NCBI GenBank assembly: GCA_039707465.1
Contig: CM077643.1
Location: forward strand, 374,202,919 to 374,266,918
Length of the DNA stretch: 64,000 nucleotides
Source: Rhabdophis nuchalis
Taxonomy: Eukaryota > Chordata > Lepidosauria > Squamata > Natricidae
Direction: 5' to 3'
The position numbers were made by a program, and so were the translations under genes. This document shows positions 10,263-20,460 of the stretch, piece by piece (positions within the stretch are counted from its first letter, which is position 1; each line of letters opens with the position of its first letter). Under the pieces are notes generated by a model. It had not been told where the DNA came from and made no database searches. It was given only the letters and a program-made list of their open reading frames with translations.

Positions 10263-10975
10263 AATTGAGTGTGTCTCCGTACAGTCACTCAAGCACTCGT
10301 GACATCCCGCCTTGACTATTGCAACGCTCTCCACATGGGGCTCCTCTTGAGGTGCATCCGGAGGCTCCAGTTAGTCCAGAACGCGGTCGCGCGGGGGATT
10401 TCGGGAACATCTCGAAGTTCCCATGTAACACCACTCCTGCGTGAGCTGCACTGGCTACCGGTGGCCTTCCGGGTGCGCTTCAAGGTGCTTGTTACCATCT
10501 TCAAATCGCTCCATGGCTCAGGGCCTAGTTACTTGCGGGACCGCCTCCTGCCACATACCTCCCATCGACCGATCCGCTCCCACAGAGAGGGTCTTCTCAG
10601 GGTGCCGACTGCCGACCAATGCCGGCTGGCAACGCCCAGAAATAGGGCCTTCTCTGTGGCAGGGCCCTCTGGAACGACCTCCCCCCCCGAACTTCGTACT
10701 ATCACGGACCTTCCCCTCTTCCGCCACTCACTTAAGACACACCTCTTTCAGCAAGCTGGACTGGCATAGAATTTAATGTAGGAATGATAGAGCCTTAGCC
10801 AAATTTTTAATGGGATTTTTAGCACAGGTTTATTATTTAATTTATTTTTACTTTTGTACATATGTTATTTATTATTGTATATTTTTTAATGTCCTGTGCA
10901 CCGCCCAGAGTCCGTCTCGACGGATATTGGTGCGGTTTATAAATCGAATAAATAATAATAATAAAATAATAATAA
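10263..10975 (+). mobile_element. L2-like LINE 3' end inserted in the CR1
   Basis: The frame 10269-10769 encodes the L2 C-terminal region (VTQALVTSRLDYCNALHMGL, LQLVQNAVARGISG, LRELHWLPVAFRVRFKVL, HREGLLRVPTADQC) and stops just before the 3' UTR phrase CTGTGCACCGCCCAGAGTCC. It ends in (ATA/ATAATAAT)n. One frameshift is visible near 10670, where GPS/G replaces the usual PALWNDLPPELR. The copy is 5'-truncated. Confidence 0.9.
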
Positions 10976-11008
10976 TTCCTACAACTGTTCTTCTTCATAT
11001 GTTTTAGC
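10976..11008 (-). mobile_element. CR1 fragment between two insertions
   Basis: The phrase ACAACTGTTCTTCTTCATATGTTTTAG is the CR1 segment that should follow 10262 and precede 11815. It shows that the L2 and the LTR interrupt one and the same CR1 copy. Confidence 0.85.
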
Positions 11009-11814
11009 TGTTGTGGCCCATCAGATGCCATGGTCCTCTGGCAGCAGACTTGGACCATGAGGAGGTTGGGGAGGAACTTGGGCCAGTTCTGGAGTCTGAG
11101 GAAGGTTCTGATGGATGCTCTGTGTTGGAAGCAGAGATAAAGCCAGGACTGTCCAACATTTCCCAGCCACAGGAGAGGCAACTGCTTTTGGAAGCTAAGT
11201 AGGGAGGAAGAACTTCTGGGGCCTGTTCCAGATGTGCTAGAGGTGGGTTGCTGCCAGTTTGCCCAGATTGAGCAAACCAGTAGTAGCGGCGTTGGGAGGC
11301 TCCACCCACCTACCTGGATGCTTCTGCGCATGCGCAGAAGTGGCACATGCACGTGCGAGCATGCGAGTGCAGGAACGCACCCAAACCAGTAGTAGAAAAA
11401 TTGGCAACCCACCTCTGAGATGCACGCTGTTAGGAGAGGAGAACAACTGAGGACAAAGAGTCAACTCAGGAAGCAAGATACACATGATGCTGAATGGCCC
11501 CTCCCTGGCTGGGGAATAAATAGAAGGGAAGGGGAGCGGTGGTTGTAGGAGACAACTGTTCGGATTTCAGAAGATTTGGCTCATCGTGTTTTGTGCCTCA
11601 GAGACTGCTTGCCAGAACTTAATTTACAGCTTTGCGGTTGGAAGGTCCCGGCCTGGCAATTATCTCAAAGAACTAACAAGGTCTGTTACTGCAGTTAACC
11701 AGATTGTTGCCTGGACTTTTTGGTGTGTGAATCCCATTCATTCACAGGAGATAATAAAGGGTTTTTTTGGAACAAGGAGTCTGTTTTTGGTTCTTCTAAG
11801 GCTGGGACAGAACA
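11009..11814 (+). mobile_element. Solo LTR of an endogenous retroelement
   Basis: The block starts TGTTGTGGCCC and ends GGACAGAACA (TG...CA). It is flanked by a short duplication, TTAGC (11004-11008) and TTAGT (11815-11819); CR1 sequence continues on both sides, so its limits are well defined. It contains a TATA-like GGGGAATAAATAGAAGG near 11510 and an AATAAA at about 11753 followed by a T/G-rich region, as expected for LTR promoter and polyadenylation signals. No internal gag/pol/env sequence is present, so this is a recombined solo LTR. A MITE sits inside at about 11231-11412. Confidence 0.75.
11231..11412. mobile_element. hAT-type MITE inside the solo LTR
   Basis: The ends TAGAGGTGGGTTGC and GGCAACCCACCTCTG are inverted repeats. 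The flanks AGATGTGC and AGATGCAC share 6 of 8 bases. The body (GGAGGCTCCACCCACCTACC, CTTCTGCGCATGCGCAGAAG) also occurs at 28600-28770 and 39416-39618. Confidence 0.75.
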
Positions 11815-11980
11815 TTAGTCTCCAGTCCCCTAATCATTCTTTTTGCTCTTCTCTGCACACTTTCTAGAATCTCAACATCTTTTTTACATCGTGGTGATCA
11901 AAACTATTCCAAATGTGGTTTTACCAAGGCATTATAAAATGGTAGTAACACTTCACTTGATCTTGATTCTATCCCTAAAA
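11815..11980 (-). mobile_element. CR1 LINE (minus strand), last part
   Basis: CR1 continues with the complement of the codons for [15 protein letters not shown] and LIPLYNALV (plus strand: CTCCAGTCCCCTAATCATTC, TTTCTAGAATCTCAACATC, GGCATTATAAAATGGTAG). It completes the copy begun at 9916. Confidence 0.85.
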
Positions 11981-12184
11981 AAGGTTAGGTTCACCACCAC
12001 TCAAAACTAACTTTTCCCAGGATATACACCACACATTAAAATAGTAAAACCTTTCTTAAATTAAAATAATAACCAAAATGCAATATATCAGCTATGGATC
12101 TCGCTGTGTGACAAGTATCCTTTTTCTTGGTCTATGTTATCTTTTGCTGTGGAAAAACTGCAGGAGGGAGTGATCTATATTTCT

Positions 12185-12234
12185 TTAAAATGAAACCGGT
12201 CCCTGGTGCAAAAAAGGTTGGGGACCCCTGACCT
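12185..12234. mobile_element. hAT transposon end fragment
   Basis: AAACCGGTCCCTGGTGC, then AAAAAGGTTGGGGACCCCTG, is one terminus of a common hAT family (inverted, CAGGGGTCCCCAACC). The matching other end was not found. Confidence 0.6.
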
Positions 12235-13214
12235 ATAGGGAATGTTCCAGCTTTGATTTCCTAGCTGAAACAGAGGAACTGAAGTAAATAGCAAGAATCT
12301 TCCTGATCACAATTCTTGAATGCCCACCAACGTGCATAACAGAGAGTACTGCTCTTCCTACACAACCTTCTCCAGCTGATAGGCAACAATCTATTCTGCA
12401 GAACTGCAAACCCTAAGCACAACAAAGTGGCTACACTTTACATCAGATTGAGAAGACTTGGTGCGGACTTGACCCCAATGTCTTATCTGTCCCAGTGTGT
12501 CAAGTGTTGTATGGCTAATTCAAGCCACCTAATTTGAGGGCCATACCTGAAAACAGCACATTCTTCCATCTCTCTATCAAGTGTGATGCCTTCAATATGC
12601 AGAAGCTAACATCAGATGTGTTGTGTTTTGACTGAAGAAATATGTTCCTACTCTGTTCTTTCAACAACAAATACTTGGTGTAGCATATGGCTGTTTCCAA
12701 CAGGGTTGAAAATCTACCACCACCCACAAACCCACCCACTCTTCTGTGTGAGTTTGCTTAAAAAATGTGTTGCTGTAGCAGGGCACTGATCCAGATTCTT
12801 GTTGAAGATGCAAATCATCCTTCTGTATGCAACATAAGCCAAAAAGAGTCTGATCACTCAAAGGACCAACTATTTGCTTGTTGGACTACATTGCTAGTTA
12901 GCATTTATTTGGAGGACATGGTTATCAAAGTAGGCAGTTGATTAAAACCTCTTTTTTCCCTTTTATTAAAAGGATTTTTACTATAAAAAAGTCCACTATC
13001 TTTAAACCAGAATAAGATAAAACATAGAGAAACAATCCTATTGTCATCAAATGTTTGCACCTTCAGCTTTGATGAACCACAGCATGGCCAATGGCAAAGG
13101 ACTATCCTAACCTAAAGCTTGAGGACACAAGCTTTTTTCCCCCTGACATAAGGGGACAGTAATTTCTTTTCACCATCTTGGATCTAACCAACGGTGCATG
13201 GGTCTGTTTGAAGT
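12235..13214. other. Intergenic DNA, nothing recognised
   Basis: Single-copy-looking sequence without a convincing exon or repeat. Confidence 0.4.
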
Positions 13215-13222
13215 TGCTAAAT

Positions 13223-13411
13223 CAGGGGTGAAATTCAGCAGGTTCTGACAGGTTCTGGAGAACTGGTAACAGAAAGTTTGAGTAGTTCAGAGAGCGGGCA
13301 AATACCACCTCTGGCTGGCCCCAGAGTGCGAGTGGGAATGGAGATTTTGCATTATCCTTCCCCTGCCACAGCCACAGAACCAGTAATAAAAATAATTGAA
13401 TTTCACTACTG
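13223..13411. mobile_element. hAT-type MITE
   Basis: The ends CAGGGGTGAAATTCAG and TTGAATTTCACTACTG are inverted repeats. The flanks TGCTAAAT (13215-13222) and TGCCATAT (13412-13419) match at 6 of 8 positions. There is no coding capacity. Confidence 0.75.
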
Positions 13412-13419
13412 TGCCATAT

Positions 13420-13990
13420 ATGCATACCAGCACAAGCAATGGAGAAATGCATGTGAAGAGATGGAGAACGAATATGAGGAAAAATGTAGAGAGGGTTTGG
13501 ACAATATCAAGCTGTTGTCCACCAAGATTTACTAGTAAACAAAGTAGGTTAAATTAAGCACTTATTACCTAAGTGAGGTGACAGGCCATTCTTGCCCCTG
13601 ATGAGTTCAGATGGGGGTTACAGATTCATCTCTCTGAGATGCTTCAATTGGATTCCTGTTCTGAGCAGGAATTAGACCAATGGGCTAAATGGTCCATTCT
13701 AACTACATCATTCCATGATCCAAAAACATAGTGTGATGATACTCAACAAATGCCTTGTAAGGACTTTCGATAACTGATAGTTCTATCATGCAAATCTGGG
13801 AATAAGACTAAGCTTGGTTTATTTTACTATAGGGAAGATATAAAATACCGAAGGTCACAAATTAAGATTATTTCATATTGCAATAGAGCACCATCTATGA
13901 ACAAAACTGTTAGAAGGCTCTTTATTTTGAAAAAGACCTTGTAGCTGCCATTTCTACTCAGGCTAATTTTGCAAATATCTCAGTGCTAAT
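13420..13990. other. Intergenic DNA, nothing recognised
   Basis: No feature is seen before the target-site duplication of the L1-like insertion. Confidence 0.4.
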
Positions 13991-14005
13991 AACAAGTCAT
14001 TCCTG

Positions 14006-16043
14006 AGATCGCTTCCGGATCCCGGAGGCGACGGACGGGTCCTGGACGCGTCCGCTGCTTGGCTGCCTTTGCTGCTCCTTCGGTGGTACGGGGGCTCTGC
14101 AAAAGAGCCCCCACCAGACGGACGGCTCGCGGGGAGCCTCCTGCCCTGACGGCAGTCAGGGGGTCGCCCCCGCCTCATCCCAGGAGTCGAGGAACAGGAC
14201 GCGGGGGGAAGAGTCCCTCTCACCAATGGAGGTCCGGAACTGCAGAAATTAAAGAAGCGGGCGGAAAAGCCGGAGCTGGAGGAGGCCCCGAGGCTCCGTT
14301 GCTGCAGAGTGGATTGTGAGTGATTTTGTGATGTTGATGCTTTCAACTTTTCTTAAACCAAAGAATAGAGGGAGGAGTTTGTAAAAAACCCTCCTTGGAA
14401 AACAAGTGGCGTCTTTAAATGCTCCCCGGGCTCGGGGAGGAGGAGAAAGTTACATCCGATCTCTAACAATGGAAAGTGAAAGTATTTTTTAAAAATGGAC
14501 TTGTTACTGCTACAATGTATCTGTGCTTTGTAACAACAGAATTGACTTTCACTAAATCTCCACGACCGCCAAAGGGGCGGAAAAAATGGCGCTTCTTTGT
14601 TCCCAGTAAAAACTTTTTTTTCTTGTGATGTGCTGACACTCCTTCACTTTCATGGGACTGGAAAAAATTTATATTCAAATCAAAGCAAGTGGCTCTTAGG
14701 ACTTCTCCCAAGTGTGCCTTCTTTTTTCATATAAGTGATTTTACTGTAAAAAAATTGTTTTTTCTCTGGATTCTATACAAACTGCACTTGGAATTTGGAC
14801 ACAGATTTTCACTTCTCTCTCGCTTCACAGACTGCCTCTCCATCAGACGCCATATTAGTGACAAGAACTTAATACTTTCATTATGGCTTCAAAAAAGCAC
14901 CCACAGCAACCCAAGATTATTTCAACACAAAAAGAAACGGGGGGGGGGGAAGCTACCCAGCTATCAATAATAGAGGAAACTCTGCCAACTATAATGAAAG
15001 AGATAAAAGAAATACGGAAAGACATGGTTAGTTCAAGATTGGAACTTTTGGAAACACAGAAAACACTAATGGAAAATAAACAAAAAATTGAAGGATTGGA
15101 GGGGGGGCGGCCGAGATGAGGGGAGAGATAAGGAATTCTCAAAAAGAAATAGTGGATCTTGCTGGTCATATGTCTAGAATGGATTTTGAAAGAATGTCTT
15201 ACTTTTTAAGGTTTCAAAATGTTCCTGAATTAGACTCTGAAAATTTAAAAGATTTAATGAGCACGATTTTAGCAGACTATATTAAAAAGAGTAAAGAATT
15301 TATCTGGGGGGACATTGATAGGATTTATAGAATTAATTCAGCATATGCCAGAATAAATGAGGTACCCAGAGAGATACATATTAAATTTGTAAGAAGGTCA
15401 ACAAGGGATGAGATCCTGAGAGCACAGAGAGATGGTCCTATGATTTACCAACAGACAGAAATAACCATTTTGAAACAGATCCCGAAAAAGATTCGAGAGA
15501 TAAGAAGGAAATATTCCTTCCTATCCAAAAAATTATATAAAAAGGGGGTATGGTTCAAGTGGGTGATGCCTGAAGGAATGTTAGTGTCCTGGGAGGGGGG
15601 GAGAGTAAGAATTAAAACAATTGAAGAGGCAGAAGCCTTTCTTAAAAAACATTCCTCAATCCTGGAGGATGAAAATGGGGGAGCGGGAGGGGCCATGGCT
15701 CCGCCTACAGGCGGGAAGGGAGATGAGGACACAATAGCTAAAAGACTCAGATCACAAAAATAACTTTCCTTTACATAGTGTAACCTTTAAACGGATGTCT
15801 ATGAAAACAAATGATTGAGTGCATGAAATTTGTGACATGATATATATATATATATGTATTTCTTTCCACTTTGTGTAAAAAAAAAAGAGAGAGAGAAAAA
15901 ATTGTTTTTTATATGAAGCCCGGAGGCAGCCAACACCTCCGACATGGATGTCCACAAAATATCTTATGTAAACATTATAACTCTTTTCCTTTGAAAAAAT
16001 TTGTAAAAATCAATAAAACTTTTTTCAATTAAAAAAACAAAAA
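14006..16043 (+). mobile_element. L1-like retrotransposon with ORF1 only (HAL1-like)
   Basis: A 2.04-kb insertion is bounded by a perfect 15-bp direct repeat, AACAAGTCATTCCTG, at 13991-14005 and 16044-16058. Layout: a GC-rich 5' UTR of about 880 bases (14006-14882), ORF1 (14883-15763, one frameshift), a 3' UTR of about 280 bases with AATAAA near 16013, and an A-rich tail. No endonuclease or reverse-transcriptase sequence lies between ORF1 and the 3' UTR. L1 elements lacking ORF2 are known as half-LINEs in mammals. Whether this is a mobile ORF1-only family or a one-off internally deleted copy cannot be decided here. Confidence 0.85.
14883..15763 (+). pseudogene. L1 ORF1p-like RNA-binding protein, one frameshift
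   Basis: The first frame starts ATGGCTTCAAAAAAG at 14883 and encodes a charged, helical, probable coiled-coil region (ETLPTIMKEIKEIRKDMVSS, LELLETQKTLMENKQKIEGL). At a G7 run (about 15100-15107) the frame shifts and continues at 15116 as MRGEIRNSQKEIVDLAGHM, then an RRM-like part (YFLRFQNVPE) and the L1 C-terminal domain (REIHIKFVRRSTRDEILRAQ, KKGVWFKWVMPEGMLVSWEG) to TAA 15761-15763. The total of about 290 residues is near the usual size for ORF1p, a trimeric single-stranded-RNA-binding nucleic acid chaperone. The G-tract slip could also be a sequencing or assembly error. Confidence 0.85.
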
Positions 16044-16075
16044 AACAAGTCATTCCTGGCATTTTTAAATTAATA

Positions 16076-16873
16076 CAGGTAGCCCTTAATTTATGACCAC
16101 AGTTGAGCCCAAAATTTAGATTGTTAAGTGAGCTTTGCCCCACAGTTGTTAAGTGAGTCATTGCAGTGGTTAAGTTAGTAACATGATTGTTAAGTGAATC
16201 TGGCTTCCCCATTGAGTTTGCTTGTCAGAAGGTTATGGAAGGTGATCACATGACCCCAAGACACTGCAACCTTCATAAATATGAGTCACATTGCCAAGCA
16301 TCTGAATTTTGATCACGTGACCATGAGGATACTGCAACGGTTGTGTGGAAAATGGCGATAAGCAGTGGTGGAATTCAGCCTGTTTGGACCGGTTCAGGTG
16401 AACCAAATGCTAATTTTGCATTTGGTTTTCCAAACTGGTAGTTGGAAGCTCTGGCCCACCCTGCCTCTCCCCTCCCAGGAATCTCCACATGGCCCGTTCA
16501 TCATGCCATGTAAGTGCAGGGCCCACACAGAGGCTCTGAGAGGGTGAAAAACAGGCCTCCTGGAAGTTCTGGAAGTCCTGAAATGGCCCTGTTTCCAGCC
16601 TCTAGAAGGCCTCTAGAGTCCGGGGGAGGTTGTTTTCACCCTCCTGGAGGCTCAAGAAAAGTCTCCAGAGCATGGGAAGGATGAAAACGCCCCTCCACCA
16701 TGGTGCAGGAGGTTGAGTAGGCCATATTCTCCTTAGCCATGCCCACCCAGCAACTGGGTAGAGTCAGTTGCTAAAAAATTTCAATCCCACCCCTGGTCAT
16801 AAGTTACTTTTTTCAGTGCTGTTGTGACTTTGAATGGTCACTACATGAACTGTTGTAAGTCGGGGACTACTTT
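16076..16873. mobile_element. Tc1/mariner-type TIR element split by a MITE
   Basis: It starts CAGGTAGCCCTTAATTTATG after a TA (16074-16075) and ends with the inverted phrase GTAAGTCGGGGACTAC before TA. Sister copies are at 36326-37574, 41753-42479 and 63279-63570 (consensus end near CAGGTAGTCCTCGACTTAC). The TA targets suggest the Tc1/mariner/pogo group. It contains only non-coding sequence with many TTGTTAAGTGA phrases. Confidence 0.75.
16363..16795. mobile_element. hAT-type MITE nested in the TIR element
   Basis: It starts CAGTGGTGGAATTCAG and ends TTCAATCCCACCCCTG. The flanks GCGATAAG (16355-16362) and GTCATAAG (16796-16803) match at 6 of 8 bases, and the host element reads on across the site. 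The same family occurs at 38336-38758 and, reversed, at 40003-40441. Confidence 0.82.
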
Positions 16874-17004
16874 TACATGTAGCCAAATTAATGCCCAGTG
16901 CATACAATATATAGAAAAGGAAAGCGGTATGTTTCCTCCCTTAATTGGGACTTAACAGGGTATTGTGAAACAACCATATACTTATCCTCCTATCTCAGCT
17001 ATCA
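16874..17004. other. Spacer between repeats
   Basis: Short non-repetitive stretch, nothing recognised. Confidence 0.4.
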
Positions 17005-17193
17005 GGAAGAGAACCTGGTGGCTTAGTGGCTAAGGATCCTGCCTAACATGTAGTACAGCCTCGGTTCAAATCCCAGTAAGGGTATGGCTACCTGATGAGA
17101 GCTAAAAAGCTCAAAATAGATCTCTCCTAGTCTCCCTGATTTATTTATTGATCAGCTCAAAAACCACACACACACACACATACATATAGATAA
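17005..17193 (+). mobile_element. tRNA-derived SINE with (AC)n tail
   Basis: This is a better preserved copy of the family at 167-362: A-box-like TGGTGGCTTAGTGGCTAAGG, B box GGTTCAAATCCC, body GATGAGAGCTAAAAAGCTC, and an (AC)n tail at 17164-17180 followed by ATATAGATAATTGTT. The phrase ATAATTGTT is the start of the spacer that resumes at about 22170 after the L2 pair. Confidence 0.78.
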
Positions 17194-17639
17194 TTGTTTT
17201 CACATGCGCAAAAATGGAGATCGCGCCTTGAAGATCGGGAGGAGGCCCGGGGGTCGTTTTGCCTCTGGGGGGACGTTGCCAGCCCTCATTGTCCATCGTG
17301 GAGGGCTGGCCCTGCAAGGAAATTCGCTGGCCGTCGCGCCGGGCCGCCCGGACTCAGAGGGCGAGCCTGGGTCATGACGGCAGAGAGCGGAGATGCTGGG
17401 AGCGATGGGCACGGCCAGAGTCGTCCCTGTGGCCTAGAGCGCCCCGGCCTAGAGCGTCCCGGTGCATCCCGGCGTTGCGGTAGAAGCCGGGACGCGGAAG
17501 AACTAAAGGGTCCGGCCGGAACATGTGAAGGGCCAGACCGAGCCGAGCCTGGTCGGGAGGATCCCATTCCGACCCGACCCGACTGTGATCCTATCGAGCA
17601 GCCCAGGAGTGGAGCTGTGAGAGCGGAGAGAGCTGCGAG

Positions 17640-17985
17640 AGCTGCGGATGGAATGGAAATGGAAGGTTGGATGGTTGGAGGCGATGTATGAGAGGTGAAG
17701 CCAGTATGGAGTAATGGAAGAAGCATGTGAGAGGAGAGATTAGAAGAGAGAGACAGGAAGAGAGGAGAGGAGGAAAGAAAGAGGGGAAGGAGAGAATGAG
17801 GAGGAGATGGATTGGAGATGGAGGAGAGATGGAAATGGTTTGGAGATGGAGATGGATGGAGAGATGGAATGGAGATGGAGATGGAACGGAGATGAAATGT
17901 TGATGGAAGGGAGATGGACTAATGGAGATGGATGGAGATGGAGATGGAGATGGAGGAGAAAAGAAAGAAGGAGAAGGAGAAGGAC
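17640..17985 (+). repeat. GATGGA/GGAGAT-rich low-complexity stretch
   Basis: Irregular repeats of GGAGATGGA and related hexamers lie where an L2 would normally encode most of its endonuclease. The frame runs through into the endonuclease C-terminus without a stop. Confidence 0.85.
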
Positions 17986-20279
17986 ACACCCTGGATCTAA
18001 TCTTCGTCTCGGGACAGTGGAGTAGTGATCTGCGAATAGGGGATCTAGTCATCACACCCCTGTCATGGACAGATCACGCTCTCCTTCGGCTCGACTTTCC
18101 GATCGCCGCACCTCACTGCGGGGAGGCGGAACCGGACATTCCTATATGGTTCCGCCCCAGGCTCCTGATGGACCCGATAAGGTTCCAAAGGGAGCTTGGG
18201 CCAATTCCTGTGGACTTGCCCTGCGACTCGACTGAGGACCTAGTGGCCGCATGGTTAAGTGCAGCCACGGGGGCCTTGGACCGAGTCGCGCCCTTGCGGC
18301 CTCTCTTGTGGCGACGAACCACCTGGGCTCCTTGGTTTACCGAGGGGCTTAGGGAGATGAAGCGCCGCAAGAGACGCCTAGAGAGTAGATGGAGATCTTC
18401 TCACTCCGAAGCCGACCGAACACTAGTGAGAGACCATATTAGGACTTACTTAGTGGCGATAAGAGTGGCCAAACGTGAGTATTGTGCCACTCTTATTGCA
18501 TCCGCAGATAACCGCCCTGCCGCCCTGTTTGGGGTGACCCGCTCCCTCCTTCAACAGAGGCCACGGGAAGCCCCTTTACAGGGTCGAGCAGAGGAATTTG
18601 GGATCTATCTGCAGGAGAAAATCACTCGGATTCGGAACGAGCTACCCTCCATCGACAGTGGTCCAGTCGAGCGGGCCGAGGCTGTTCTTGTGACACCATC
18701 TTGGGAGGAGTTTGATTTTGTTACCACCGAGGATATGGACAAGTTGTCAAAGAGACTTAGGGCTACCACATGTTTATTGGACCCATGTCCCTCCTGGCTT
18801 GTACTGGCATCCTGGGAGACGACACGAGGCTGGCTCCAGGGCATTGTCAACGCATCTTTGAGTGAGGGGTCCTTGCATGCCGTCTTGAAAGAGGCGGTAG
18901 TAAGGCCCCTCCTCAAGAAGCCGTCCCTGGATCCAGCATTATTAGAGAACTATCGTCCCGTCTCCAACCTCCACTTTTTAGTGAAGGTTGTTGAGAGTGT
19001 GTTGGCTCAACAGTTTCCGTGACACTTGGAGGAAGTTGATTATCTAAACCCGCGCCAGTCCGGCTTCCGACCCGGGCACAGCACCGAGACGGCATTGGTC
19101 GCGTTGGTTGATGATCTCTGGAGGGCGCGGGATAGAGGATATTCCTCTATCCTAGTCCTATTAGACCTCTCAGCGGCTTTTGATACCATCGACCATGGTA
19201 TCCTATTGCGCCGACTGGGGGGGTTGGGGCTGGGAGGCACCGTTTTGCGGTGGTTCTCGTCCTACCTCTCTGGTCGGTCGCAATATGTGTTGGCAGGGGA
19301 GCAGAGGTGGGCCTCGAGGCCCCTCATATGTGGGATTCCTCAGGGGTCGGTCCTCTCGCCCCTACTGTTCAACACATATATGAAGCCGCTGGGTGAGATC
19401 ATCCGTGGTTTTGGGGTGGGATATCATCTGTACGCTGATGATACTCAGTTGTACATATCCACCCCAGACCACCCCAACGATGCCGTCGAGGTTATGTCCC
19501 GGTGCTTGGAGGCCGTATGGATCTGGATGGGTGGTAACAAACTCAAGCTCAACCCATCCAAGACTGAGTGGCTGTGGCTTCCGGCGCCCCGGTTCAGCCA
19601 GATTATCTCAACTCTGGCCTTTGGGGGCGAAACACCGGCCCCCGTGGAGAGGGCGCGCAATTTGGGTGTCCTCCTGGATTCCCGGCTGTCCATGGAAGAC
19701 CATGTGGCGGCCGTGGCCAGGGGGGCGTTTCATCAGGTACGCCTGATGCGCCAATTGCGCCCCTTACTGGACCGAGCTGCCCTTTGCACAGTCACTCAGG
19801 CCCTCGTGACATCCCGACTCGACTACTGCAATGCTCTCTACATGGGGCTTCCCTTGAAGTGCACCCGAAAGCTACAGTTAGTGCAGAATGCAGCCGCGCG
19901 AGTGATTATGGGAGCCTCTAGATGCTCCCATATAACACCGATCCTGCACGAGCTGCACTGGCTTCCTGTGGTCTTTCGGGTGCGCTTCAAGGTTTTGACG
20001 ACCATCTTTAAAGCGCTCCATGGCTCGGGGCCTAGTTATATGCGAGACCGCCTCCTGCCCCATACATCCCTCAGACCGATACGCTCCCACAGAGAGGGCC
20101 TCCTCAGGGTGCCGTCGGCTGGACAATGCCGACTGGCGACACCCAGGGGAAGAGCCTTCTATGTTGCGGGGCCAGCCCTCTGGAACGACTTACCCCCTGA
20201 ACTCCGCACCATCTCTGACCTCCGCCTCTTCCGCAAGTGTCTGAAGACACATCTATTCCATCTAGCCGGCCTAGCGTAA
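17986..20279 (+). pseudogene. L2 endonuclease tail plus reverse transcriptase, one TGA
   Basis: In one frame: HTLDLIFVSGQW and SWTDHALLRL (endonuclease C-terminus with the Asp-His pair of the SDH-type motif), a linker with PWFTEGLREMKRRKR, then RT blocks ENYRPVSNLHFL, QSGFRPGHSTETALVALVDD, LVLLDLSAAFDTIDHGILL, GIPQGSVLSPLLF, YHLYADDTQLYIS, and the C-terminal region LDYCNALYMGLP to THLFHLAGLA, stop at about 20277-20279. The only break is a TGA at 19020-19022, where the copy at 24474-26429 has an Arg codon; CGA to TGA decay would explain it. Catalytic Asp residues (LDLSAAFD and YADD) are present. The identical stop in copy B is discussed in the findings. Confidence 0.9.
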
Positions 20280-20460
20280 CCTCCATTACTGACTATTAGA
20301 CAGTTTTAAATTTGGGATTTTTAATTCGGTTTTTAGCGCAGGGTTTTATTAGAATAAGTTTTTTAAATTTTATATGTTTTGTATGTATTTTAACATTCCT
20401 GTGCACCGCCCTGGGTCCGTTTGGAGAAGGGCGGGGTATAAATTCAATAAAATAAAAATA

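Larger units (their letters stand above)
17194..20460 (+). mobile_element. L2-like LINE copy A, near complete 3' half
   Basis: Layout: a GC-rich leader (17194-17640) that may be 5' UTR; a GA-rich GATGGA-type low-complexity stretch (17640-17985); the C-terminal end of an endonuclease domain joined to a linker and a full reverse transcriptase (to 20279); and a 3' UTR with CTGTGCACCGCCCTGGGTCC and a (AATAAAA) tail. Non-LTR elements of the CR1 group retrotranspose by nicking DNA and priming on the nick. Most of the endonuclease and any first ORF are missing. The (AC)n SINE array reads on across A plus B (17193 to about 22170), so the pair interrupts an older repeat. Confidence 0.88.

Noticed and set aside
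17194..17691. A 165-codon frame in the GC-rich leader of L2 copy A
   Set aside because: Arg/Gly/Ala-rich composition without a family; likely 5' UTR of the element.
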